NCBI RefSeq assembly: GCF_032854445.1
Contig: NW_027017954.1
Coordinates: 248,001 to 312,000 of the forward strand
From: Liolophura sinensis
Lineage: Eukaryota > Mollusca > Polyplacophora > Chitonida > Chitonidae
DNA length: 64,000 nucleotides
Direction of reading: 5' to 3'
Positions 26,301 to 38,300 of the stretch are shown here, piece by piece. A program made the translations under genes and the position numbers. The notes below the pieces were generated by a model that saw nothing but the letters and a program-made list of their open reading frames with translations, was not told where the DNA came from and ran no database searches. The first letter of the stretch is position 1. Every line of letters starts with the position of its first letter.

Positions 26301-29300
26301 ATAAATTTGCTGAACGCGATGGGCACCTAACGCATACACCGACAGTCAGGTTTGTATAGGCTGCTACCGCACCCTGCAGGCAAGCCGATCAAGCACATTG
26401 ATGAAGTCTGTTCAGCGCGAATGGGTTTGGATACATTTTACTGTCTTCCATTTAACAACTTCAGCAGTGTATAATATCTGTATCCTATCGTGTCAGTTTG
26501 TGTTCAATAAGCCCTTGTGAAAAGTATGAGCGATTTCCGCTATTGTACAATTCAAATATGTACGAACGCTATGTGGCCACACTTCCCAATTTATTTTCCA
26601 TTTGTTTTGTACACGTTAACGGTTGACCACACAGCACTGTGCGTATATATATGACAGCACTGATCGCACGAGGCCTGATAATCTTCGTCCACGGAGACAC
26701 ACTGTACTCGAATTCTTGAAAATTTTATCAGTAAAAGTTTATGTGAGCAAAATCACTGGGTCAAACGCCTGTGGACTCTGACATTACTTCTTTTACCCCT
26801 GATTAAATATCACAAAGAAGTGAACAGTAACATACAACATGCTTCGAAAGCAATTCACAGTTTGGTTTCTATTGAAAGTGGGAATTGATGACCAAACAAT
26901 TAAACTGTCTTGAGTCATGTACATGTATACCTCAGACTTGCGGATGGTCGTGGGTTTCTCCTGGGCTCTGCCCGGTTACCTCACACTATAAACGCTGGGC
27001 GCCGTCGTATGAGTAAAATATTCTTGAGTACAGCGTGAAACACCGACCAGATGAATAAATCAACGTATCCTTTACAGTTCTTTGACGACGGGAAGTTGAA
27101 AATTGATATTTAAGTATGTAAGGTGAGCCCACCAGGAAGAGTTTGCTTTTTCATGTAAAGCAATGTCCACAAGCATCACATGAAAGTTGAAATCGAATAG
27201 CAAAGCGAGCTATTCAAAGTAAACGTTATCAGGAATTGTCGACAACACTTGTGGATGAGAAGTATCCCATGGTTTTATTTGAGAAATCTCCACGGGATTT
27301 GTTTGTTATCTTTATTTGTTTTGTTTTTGGTTTTTTTGGTTTTTGGAGGCGGGGGGGGGGGGGTCCAAGTAAATTTCACTTGTTTTATTTGTCCTGATTT
27401 GTCATCCTTTGAAGCCAGGTCTGACCACGTGTGGCAATTTGCCAACTATCACACTGTCCCTGCTTTGGTTTTACTCTCCATTCTGTACGTCTTCATTTTA
27501 AAATTATTTTATATTCTAACATGTTAAATGTATCAACAAAAGTGAAGTAGCATGTTGAAATCTATTTACTTTGTTACAGGACAGTAATTTCCTACAAGCA
27601 CTCCTTGGTTTCCTTCTTTCCAACGTCAATAACTCATTGTCATTCTGTCCCGTCTTGGGTAAAACAGCTACATGTCATTCTATTACTTTCGCAGAATGTG
27701 TTGACGGTCGATGGGAAGAACATTGTCAAAGGGACTGTGGCCATTGTTGGGCCGACAAATGTGATAAAGTTACTGGAGAATGTCCTCTAACTGACGGAAA
27801 GCCAAGATGCAATGCTGGCTTCATGCGTAAGAATTGTTCGACAGGTAAGTGTGTAGAATTCAGTATGACAGAAAGGAAATCCAAGTTGTGATGCTGGCTA
27901 CATATGTAGCATGTACAGAACATGTAAGTGTGTAGGATTTAGTACAGTAGAGACGAAACACAAGAAGCTACATGGGTAACATGTAAGGGATAGGCAGGTA
28001 TGTAAGATTCAGTACAACAGAGAGGAAAGCCAAGATGTGATGCTGGCTACATATGTAACAGGCGCAGTGCAGTTAAGTGTGTAGGATTTAGTACAGCAGA
28101 GACGAAACACAAGAAGTTATATGGGTAACATGTAATGGATAGGCAGGTATATAAAAGCTTGAGTACAACAGAGAGGAAAGCCAGTATGTGACACTGGCTA
28201 CATGTGTAACAGGTGCAGTACAGGTAAGTGTGTAGGATTCAGTATAATGTGAAGGGATACATTATCTTGAAATACATGACCTCCAAATGTGTTAACTAAT
28301 GTGAAAGGCAGCACCTGACTATTGTTAAAATCAAATGAAATACTATCACTGAAAGTGTCTCAGACCGGCATTCAATGTGTGTGTAGTATTCATTATGTAG
28401 GATTCAGTACAATGTAAGGCGATACATTATCCTGAAATACATGACCTCCAAATTAAAGTGAAAGACAGCACCTTACTAATGTTTATGTCCGCTGAAAGGC
28501 TATCATTGAAAGTGTCTTAAACCGGCATTACATATTTTTTTAGTTTTTTTTTTCAATCTAGTAAAAGTTTATTCACACTTCGTCTTAATATAGCTTTAGC
28601 ACGTCTCTGTTATCGAGAGCAAGGTGACGTCAAGCTCAGTCTAGGTGTGTAACGTCGAAGGTATTTTCCGTATAATAGTCTAAGCAGTAGCCTATAACAG
28701 ATAAAAGTTGTGGACTTGGCGATGAAGGCCCAAGTTATAAATATAGTTTTGTCAGAAAATGGACATACTGGAAGAATACTTCTTCCATTGCTTGAACTGT
28801 TGATATAGTAGACCTAGTATATCATTTACAGGGAACTCCAGAGACCCTCTATAAATGGCCAGCTGTAGACGCACGGCCGGGGTACTCCTGGTTCAGGACA
28901 TAGCCTGTTGAGGGGGTGTTCTAGTGATTTTGGCCCCAGTTAAATGTTTACAAAATTACAATAGGATTGTTGCACAATTAGAATTATGCTCAAAAACAAA
29001 CGGAAACATGTTCTAAAGCAAAATAGAAATAAGTGTAAGCACCACTGACGTTGATCTAGGCATTCCACTCTAGCGGTGGCTTCAGGGAAGAAAGCTGTGC
29101 TGACCCAGTTATCGCGGATGTCAGAGAAAGCACCTCAGCTAAAATATGGCGTTTCAATAATTTTACTGCATTTCATAATGAAAAATAGGAAAAAAACTTC
29201 TCTTGTATGCGACAGACGGAGCAAAAAAATGTATTTGGGGAGATGAATGAGGTTTTAGCCGAGACGGTATGCTACTGTCTCACATACTTCGTGATACCGT

Positions 29301-32300
29301 CGTTGAATATTACACGGCTTGAAAATCATCTATTTTACATCTGTGGTAGTCCACAAATGATACAGACCTGTCCCACAACACTTTGTGAAATGGCCCTTCA
29401 CCTAGACGGAACTAAATTGTTGTACACAGTCTCAAAATGATGTCTTATGCAGTAGTTCTGTGTTATGATCTGTCACTTTATGGAGCGAATAAGTAAACGC
29501 TACGTCACAGCTTAGGCCGCGCAAACTTATAGCAACGTGTTTGACTGGATAAAATTCTCAAGATGGTTGACTCGTCTCACTCCAGCAATTTTGTGCAGTA
29601 ATGTCATTTTGTTTTACATATTATTCGGTTAAATCTCATTAAAACAATAAAGTATGATCCTTTTTACAACGCTTGAGAATCCTGCTTTTGATTGAAATAT
29701 GTTTGGCAAGGTGCTGTCCTGTTCTTTAATTGAAAGGATTTTAAGATTTAAGCTTTAATATGTCTCAAGGGGGATACTGACCAAGTGGTGAAGTCCAAGT
29801 GTTTGCTGTCTTATATATATAAAAGAACAACATATAAATGTCACTTTTTGTTTGTTAAGAGGTCGTCTATTCTTTGACACATAAAGCTATAGCCACCGAA
29901 TTATGATGTTATTTCTTTTTTCCTTCTGTTTGCATCAAGTCTGTGAGGCAGGTACTTACGGCCCAGACTGTAACGAGACTTGTGGATCGTGTGCATCTGG
30001 ACCGGTCAGCTGTAACACTACTTCCGGCCACTGTCAGGGTGTACCCAGATGCATGCTCGGATATTCTGGTCTGAAATGTAAAAGTAAGTCGGGAATAATG
30101 TTTTACATGCTTCTCCCTTATATATCACCAGTTTTATTTATCATTTATATGTATTCATTTTTACAAATTATTTAAGGAAATGGCGATCATGTTTTTTTGG
30201 AAATGGATCACCGCTTCATTGTTTACGTCGGGTAATTATAGATTGTGCGTTATATGGCAGTGGGGCCTCCGTGGCTCAGTCGGTTAGCGCGCTAGCGCAG
30301 CGTAGTGACCCAGAAGCCTCTCACCAATGCGGTCGCTGTGAGTTCAAGACCAGCTCATGCTGGCTTCCTCTCCGGCCGTACGTGGGAAGGTCTGCCAGCA
30401 ACCTGCGGATGGTCGTGGGTTTCCGCCGGGCTCTGCCCGGTTTCCACCCACCATAATGCTGGCCGCCGTCGTATAAGTGAAATATTCTTGAGTACGGCGT
30501 AAAACACCAATCAAAAAAAAAAAAAAAAAAAAAATTATATGGCAGGTGGAGAGATGTACACGTAGTTCCGGTTGAGTCTTTTTATACCAACACCTCTGTG
30601 AGAGTGACTGCCCGTACGTACTCGGGAAATATCCATGTATCTCATTACTGTCACGATCATAAACAGTTTTGCGTACTTGTGTATCCAGTGGCCTGTTGTT
30701 TAACAGTGCACTAAAAGATAAACCAGGCATAAATATTAATACTGATCTTGGCCTGATACAAAACTAAATGCACTGTGGCCCTGACTAAAGTCAATACCGG
30801 GCTTAACTGCTATTATATACTTTTAAACAACTGGGCCTAGAACTTTTGTAACTTTTGTCTGGTCTCGGTCTGACCAACATGTGTCCTAGACTTACGCGTT
30901 TTTTGTAATATTGCATTGAATCAAAGCTAGTTAAGTACAGACAAAACAGAGACAGAATCTTTTACACATTCTTGTGATACGTCTGCTGTATGTTAGAGCA
31001 ATTATGTCGTAGTGTACATTACAGCTATTACCTTTGCCAAGGGATTGATTTCACTGATCAGTGTTTTAACAACGTGCTCAAGAATTTTCTCACGTAAATG
31101 GGCGAAGGAAACCGGAGTAACCCAGATCTTTGACAGAAAATTTGCAAACCGGACAAAAAAAGCCGCTGTGTAAACAGCCTGAGCGGACATTGAACACGCA
31201 ACCTCAATGGTCAAGAGTCAAGTACTTACAGGGAGCCCCAGCTTTTCCCATCTCAGCTAGCGAGGCCTCTCACACTGCCAAAGGAGGTTACACGCTTTTG
31301 CCTGCGCCCAAACCAGGCATGTTTGTTATGTTTTATATCTAGTATAAATGTCAGATTGCTCTCCGGCCGTACGTGGGAAGATCTGTCATCAGTCTGCGGA
31401 TGATCGTGGGTTTCCCCAGTGCTCTGCCCGGTTTCTTCCCACCATAATGTTGGCCGCCGTCGTATAAATGAAATATTCTTGAGTACGGCGTAAAACACCA
31501 ATCAAATAAATAAATACATAAATATAAATGTCAGGTACATCCAGTACAACAACTTTCACTTCCTACTTAAGTGTACAGCTTGTGTATCTTAATACAATAC
31601 AACATCACTGAGAAGACTTGTAAATCGAGCTTTAATTTCTCGTTTTACTTGAATTAAGCCTGTGAAGCAGGTAAATATGGCCACGACTGTAACGAGACCT
31701 GTGGATCGTGTGCAAGTGGATCAGACAGCTGTAACATGACATCCGGGCACTGTCAGGGTGAACCCAGATGCATGCCGGGATATTCTGGTCTGAAATGTAA
31801 AACAGGTGAGACGGGAATATCTTGTGTTTTACATATTTCTTTCTCACATGTCCCTAGATTTATTTATCATTTATATGTATTAATTTTTACAAATTATTTA
31901 AGGAAATGGTGATAATGTTTTTTTGGAAATGGATCACCGCTTCATTGTTTACGTAGGGTACGTATGGATTGTGCGTTATATGGCACGCGGTGTGATGTAC
32001 AAGTAGTTCCGGTTGAGTCTTTTTATACCAACACCTCTGTGAGAGTGACTGCCCATATGTACGCTTGGAATATCATTGTATCTCATCACTGTTACGATCA
32101 TACACAGTTTTGCGTACTTGTGTATCCAGTGGCCGGTTGTTTAACAGTGCAGTAAAAGTTAAATCAGGTTTAAATGTTAATACTGATCTTGGCCTGATAC
32201 AAAACTAAATGCACTGTGGCCCTGACTAAAGTCAATACCGGGCTTAACTGCTATTATATACTTTTGAACAACTGAGCCCAGAACTTTTGTAACTTTTGTC

Positions 32301-35300
32301 TGGTCCTGGTCTTACTAACATGTGTCCTAGACTTACGCGTTTTTTGTAATATTGCACTGAATCAAAGGTATTTAACTCCAGACAAAACAGAGACAGAATC
32401 TTTTACACCATTCTTCTGATACGTATACTGTATGTTAGATTTAATTATTTGATTGGTGTTTTACGCCGTACTCAAGAATATTTTACTTATTCGGCGGCGG
32501 CCAGCATTAGTACTCACAAGGCGTCCTCTCCGGCCGTACGTGGGAAGATTTATCCTCAACCTGCGGATGGTCGTGGGTTCTCCCAGGGTCTGCCCGATTT
32601 CCCTCACCATAATGTTGTCCGCCGTCGTATAAATGAAATATTCTTGAGTACGGCGTAAAACACCAATCAAATAAATAAATACATAAATATAAATGTCAGG
32701 TACATCCAGTACATCAACTTTTATTTCCTGCTTAAGCGTATAGCTTGTGTATCTTGATTCATTACAACATCAATAAAATGACTTGTAAATCGAGCTTTAA
32801 TTTCTCGTTTTACTTGAATTAAGCATGTGAAGCAGGTAAATATGGCCACGACTGTAACGAGACCTGTGGATCGTGTGCAAGTGGATCAGACAGCTGTAAC
32901 ACCACATCCGGGCACTGTCAGGGTGATCCCAGATGCCTGCCGGGATATTCTGGTCTGAAATGTAAAACAGGTGAGACCGGAATATCTTGTTTTTTACATG
33001 TTTGTCCCATACGTGTCCCTAGATTTACTAATCGTTTATATCTATTATTTTGTACACATGTATATTCTTTTGGGAATTTGTGTTAGAGGTTTTTGGTGTA
33101 AATGATCTCGTGATATCTACTCGGGGTAATACTTTATGGTTTACGAGTGGTATGCGTATGTCGGACTTGACGCTTAGATTGTTGACACGTGTATGGCACG
33201 TGGAATAATACAAAAGTGGTCCCAACTGACGATTGTTTTTATACCAACATCTCTATGGTTGGCCATATGTGCGCTGGAAATATCAACGTATCTCATTACT
33301 TCTACGATATTGTACTAAAGCCGACTCAAAACCCATGCTGAACGTTACCCGACAGGGTTTATCATACCTAACAGCTAAAACGCATTCTTTGCTTACGTAT
33401 AGAGTTTGTACTTTGTAAATTAGCACTTACCAATCAATAAAACGCATATTACGCTTATTAATGTACATGTTCCCTGTACTTTCACTTCCCTTACTGTTTT
33501 TTTTTTCACCCATGTGTATGCTAGAGGGAAACCAAACGCTGTGGACTTTTTGTGTTAGAATTCTGTAGGATTAAAACAGTATGCTTTGAATATTAAAGGC
33601 TACAACATACAAACAAACTCTCGATAATTCATGGGCATTTGACTTTCCCCGACATAATGTGGATTTTATGCTAGTACCCGTTATCTATACGGGTCATTAA
33701 GTCATATTTTAACCCATCGTTTTTCTAATGCTGCAATCTTTGGTCATCATATATCTATATCAATGTGTTCAAAGGATACGTCTTGATATTTACAACTGCT
33801 GTAAAATCGGATTTCAACTTGTAGAATATTCCTGCATATTTTGAGGTGATCTAATCTAGAATACTATAAAGCATTCTTATCAACTTTTTAAATTTTTTTT
33901 TTATGTCGCAGCCTCTTCTAGTGGTCATATGTCTATCTAATATTTTCATCTTCAGCTTGTGATAATGGTACATATGGATTAAATTGCTCGGAAACTTCCG
34001 GTTCCTGTGTTGAGGGCCCCAGTGCCTGTAACACGTCATCCGGGCTCTGTTCGCGCAGAGAAAATCAGACTGTATGCATGCTGGGATACTCGAAAGAAAA
34101 AAGCGATACTTTTTTGTTGTATAATGTAAAGCCACAATATGTTATTTGGCACAATGGTTTTGGTGCTGACGTCTGGAAGCATACGTAATCTTTGTAACAT
34201 GATCTTCCAGAAGTATTTACTTGCTTTTTTATTTTGTTGGTTTCTTTTACGCTGTACTCAAGAATATTTCACTCATACGACGGTGGCCAGCATTATGGTG
34301 GGGGGAAACCAGGCAGAGCTTGGAGCAAGCCCACGACTATCTGCAGGTGCTGGCAGACCTTCCCACGTAGAGCCGCAGAGGAAGCCATCATGAGCTGGAC
34401 TTGAACTCACCACCACCGTATTGGTGGTAGGGTTTCTGTATGTTCTCAGTATTTTGTGTGTGGTCAGTTACTGAAAGAAGTTCATGAATATATATTCGAA
34501 TGACCGTGTTATTGAACATGTGATTCGCTTTGTACCGATTACAGCGGTTTAATAGATGTCAATCCAGTTAAACTTTTATGGCGATCAATCAGTGTGCTAA
34601 GGTCAACATAGACATTATAGTTTTGAAATATAATTCTTTATAGGAGTTTTTATTGTCGCGACTTGCCAGTGTGTACCCATAATCACCAGTCTGGTGTCAA
34701 GCTATTTCCATGCACCTGTAATACCGACAGCCTTTTTCGTTGAACTCGTTCTGTCCCGTTCTTTATACATACTAATCAAGCCATTTTACTTTAAAGGAAA
34801 AAACCGGATGAAAATAATGAAGTGAACATGACAAGAAAGCCAGCTGAAAATTATCTCTAAAATTTACATATTTATTTTGACTTTTTTTCGCGGAATTAAA
34901 CGCTGCCACTGTTAAATGCTTGACTGTGTGAACAATACTGCCAGTGGCAAGGCACTGTAGGATCTCATAACATTTCTTCATTAATTTCACCTTGTAGAAC
35001 CATACTGATAAAAAAATAACATTACATAAATAATTTTTTACTTGTGGGTAATAAGAAATATTCCAACATTGAAAGTGGTGTTCAGCATGGAGAGAAACTT
35101 CAGAGTACCTAAACATTATTATTGTTAAAATGTTAAAAATTAATTTGAAATTTTTGGACAGTTTTCAGCTGATTGTGATGAGCTATGTGTATTGTTTTTA
35201 TTTTAGCTTTCTTTCACTTTAAGACTCAGTTCTACATTTATTGTTTTTTTGCCTTAGATACACGGTATACAATGTAGTTTTCAATGGAAAACGCCCTGAT

Positions 35301-38300
35301 AAGCATGACTTGCTCTGCTTACCATGTTGTCAATTGTTGTCTGTAAATTATAACTAAGCCACGGTGTTAAAGAGTTAAGACTTTACAAATTAGATATCCG
35401 AAATTTTTGCAAAACTGCTGGAACATGATTAAACTAGTGACAGGAATACATGTACATATTGATACCACTGTCTTTATCACTCTTGGTTTCAGAATGTGCG
35501 AATGGTTTTTGGGGCGGGGACTGTGCTTTGGAGTGTGGTAACTGTTATAACGGTAGTGTATGTAACAAGACGTCTGGGGAATGTCCCGTTACCCTGGGGA
35601 ATTCATCGTGTGCACCTGGATACGTGTATACAGACATAACGTGTCTCACCCGTGAGTACATCATATGAAGACATAACATTGCGCTATATCAGTTTGATAT
35701 TATCAAATCTGTTTCTAGCTGCGACAAGCCACTGTGTCAGTCACTCTAGTCGAATTCGTGATATCCTATCCTTTGAAGAGACATATTGCTGACGGGGAAA
35801 AAACATGTGCTGTTATTTAAGACGCTCTCTCCATAAAGTCTACTGACATTTGTCTGACTTTGAGTGAAAAATGAAATGTTCAGTTTTATCCGGGGCTTCC
35901 CTTCAACCATAAATTCACCAACGTCTCTATATTTAGATGATGGACGATGGCGGACTTTTTTGACTGGGTTATCTCCCCTTGTTGTCTAGACGACGGGAGA
36001 TGTTTGGCGAACTTCAAATGTTGGAGACCTACCATGTAACTTCAGTTATGTAGTACAGTTCGTTGAGAATTAAGAATTCTTTATAATACATTATTGATAA
36101 AAAAGGAAGATCCTATATAGTCTACTAGACCTCAATATAATTCGCTTTCAATGTGTCATTGTCTATATGTGCGATCCACAAGCAAAGGTTGTATCGTGGG
36201 AATCTTTGTGCTGCCTGATTTACATGTTATCTCGCTTTACACCAGTGACGAATTTCCCCTGTTCAGTTCTCTTAATTGTCATTTTTCGGAAATTATAGGC
36301 CTAGGAGGTTTAGTTAGGAGTCAAATACAACTTATTTTTATATTTAGTTTAAAGGTAAAGACCGCTTGAAATGGAAGTGGGCATCACTAAATACATCACT
36401 TAAAACTAGACATCAATGTACTTTAATTTATTTTTTTTAGATTTTTGTGAAAAGAATTAAAGACGCCCAAACATTTTAATTCTAGGGTGCTCTTTACGGA
36501 CCAAACTATCAGATGTTAGGAACTCTGACATCGCAGGAAATTTTTTCGACTCTAATAACGACACTGAACGTTAGAATAACTCTTTTTACCCATGAGCGAA
36601 AGATTACTGAAATAATGTTACCAAAAAATGCCTTCCTTCTGGTGAACATCAGGAAAAAAGAGGATGTGACGTCAAAGTTCCTAGATACCGTCAGTATGGC
36701 TCATAACGCCCACCATAGTTTTCAAACATTTGAATTTCAACATTCTTAAAAAAATCTGAAAATCTGCCCCTTCAACATACGTGTGTCCTGGGTGCAACAC
36801 GGCATCGAGTTTTGTCATAGCTATTGCGAATGCTACAGAACGTTGAACACTTTGCACATTGCGGATTCATCGGTATGGCTGATTTAAAAGGAAAAGTTAA
36901 ATAGTTTTTTCATATTTCATGCAGTTATGAAAGCCTTTGAAAAAGGTGTAATGCACGAGTTCACGATTTCGCACTTGGAACCACTTCTAACCACCAGGCG
37001 CCATTTGATCAGTAAGACGGGTTTGATTGCGTAGGTATTCATTTAGCCAATTCTACCTCTTTCCTGCATGACAGTTTGTTTTACGTTCCAAAGAGTGAAG
37101 TACATGTATATGTACGACACTCGTCTATAAATATTGGCGCCCAAAATATGGAAAATTTGTAGCCTAATGAATTAGACGGTACAACGTCGAACATAGGTGC
37201 CTTGCCAAAATACTTGGTATTTTCCTATCCGCATTTAGAACCTCAGGATCTTTTCCTACCGAATATTTGCTCAATCAGCAATCCATAGCTTAGAGAATCC
37301 CACCTTTGCTCAAAATCCGGCTTCTGTTCTGCTCAAGTTGGTCATTTTTACACCGAAAACCGGCAAAGTTCGAACAGGTTCTCTCGATGCTTTTCCGAGG
37401 ATCCTCCACGATGGAAGTTTTTCGCCATGCTGATGTTCTTTACAGATATAAATTGTCCGCTGTGTATGACAAACGAAAATCCCAAATCGTGGAGAACAGG
37501 CCGCTCTGCACCACGCTCATGCGAGTAAAGGTCAGAGATGGCGAACTCGGCTGTGTTCGAATGTTTTGCTGGTTTGTGGACGAGAAATGCTCGATATGAA
37601 CCTAACTGGGGCCGATTGTGATCCTATAAAAATGTGATCTATTCCACTGAAGATTGATCGATGTAAAAAAAAAATGTCAGGCTGCAACGCAGCTGATGGT
37701 CTAAGTGCCGAAAATACCCAGCGTCTGTTAGACGCTGTATCGTTAGCATACTACGTCTAATTTATTAGACTAGGAGGATTGTAGCGCCATTAAATGTAAC
37801 CTTGTTTTGCATTCCCTTAGCGTGCGAATCAGGATCATGGGGAGACAACTGCTCCCAGCAATGTAACCAAGGCTGTGGAACACGATGTAACATTACCAAT
37901 GGGTTATGTCAGAGAGGATGCCCTGACGGCTTCGTGGATGACAGCTGTAAAGGTACATAAATATACTTACTTACCTTTTTATTTATTTAATTTCATGTTG
38001 TTTTTTTTTTGGGGGGGGGGGGGGGTGGGGGCGTTGCCTCCGTGGCTCATTTGCTTAGCGCGCTAGCGCAGCATAATGACCCAGGAGTCTCTCACCAATG
38101 CGACCGGCCCGGGTAGCACAGTTGGTAGAGCGTCCGCTTCGGAACCGGTAGATCCAGGATCAATCGTTGATCGAGTCACACCTAAGACTTTAAAAGAGGA
38201 AGTTGTAACTTCCTCGCTTGGCGTTCAGCATAAAGGGGATAGTGCAATGGCTTTTTGACCCGTATCAGTATAATGGATCGGGCGGGGCGGCTTACTTGCC

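Larger units (their letters stand above)
29940..33330 (+). repeat. Local triplication of an EGF exon and its downstream intron
   Basis: Copy A starts at 29940, B at 31659 and C at 32824. Shared intronic blocks follow each exon, for example CTTTTTATACCAACACCTCT at about 30577 and 32018, with a diverged version at 33236. Copies A and B share long, nearly identical blocks up to the TATGTTAGA at about 30997 and 32438. Confidence 0.85.

Noticed and set aside
30261-30350. Functional tRNA gene at SINE heads (also at 25300, 38050, 63350)
   Set aside because: A-box and B-box-like stretches are present, but no complete cloverleaf could be drawn and the sequence continues into a SINE body with a target-site duplication.
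37306-37599. 97-codon plus-strand frame in the intron before exon 11
   Set aside because: No splice signals in a fitting phase, no family resemblance and no second copy.
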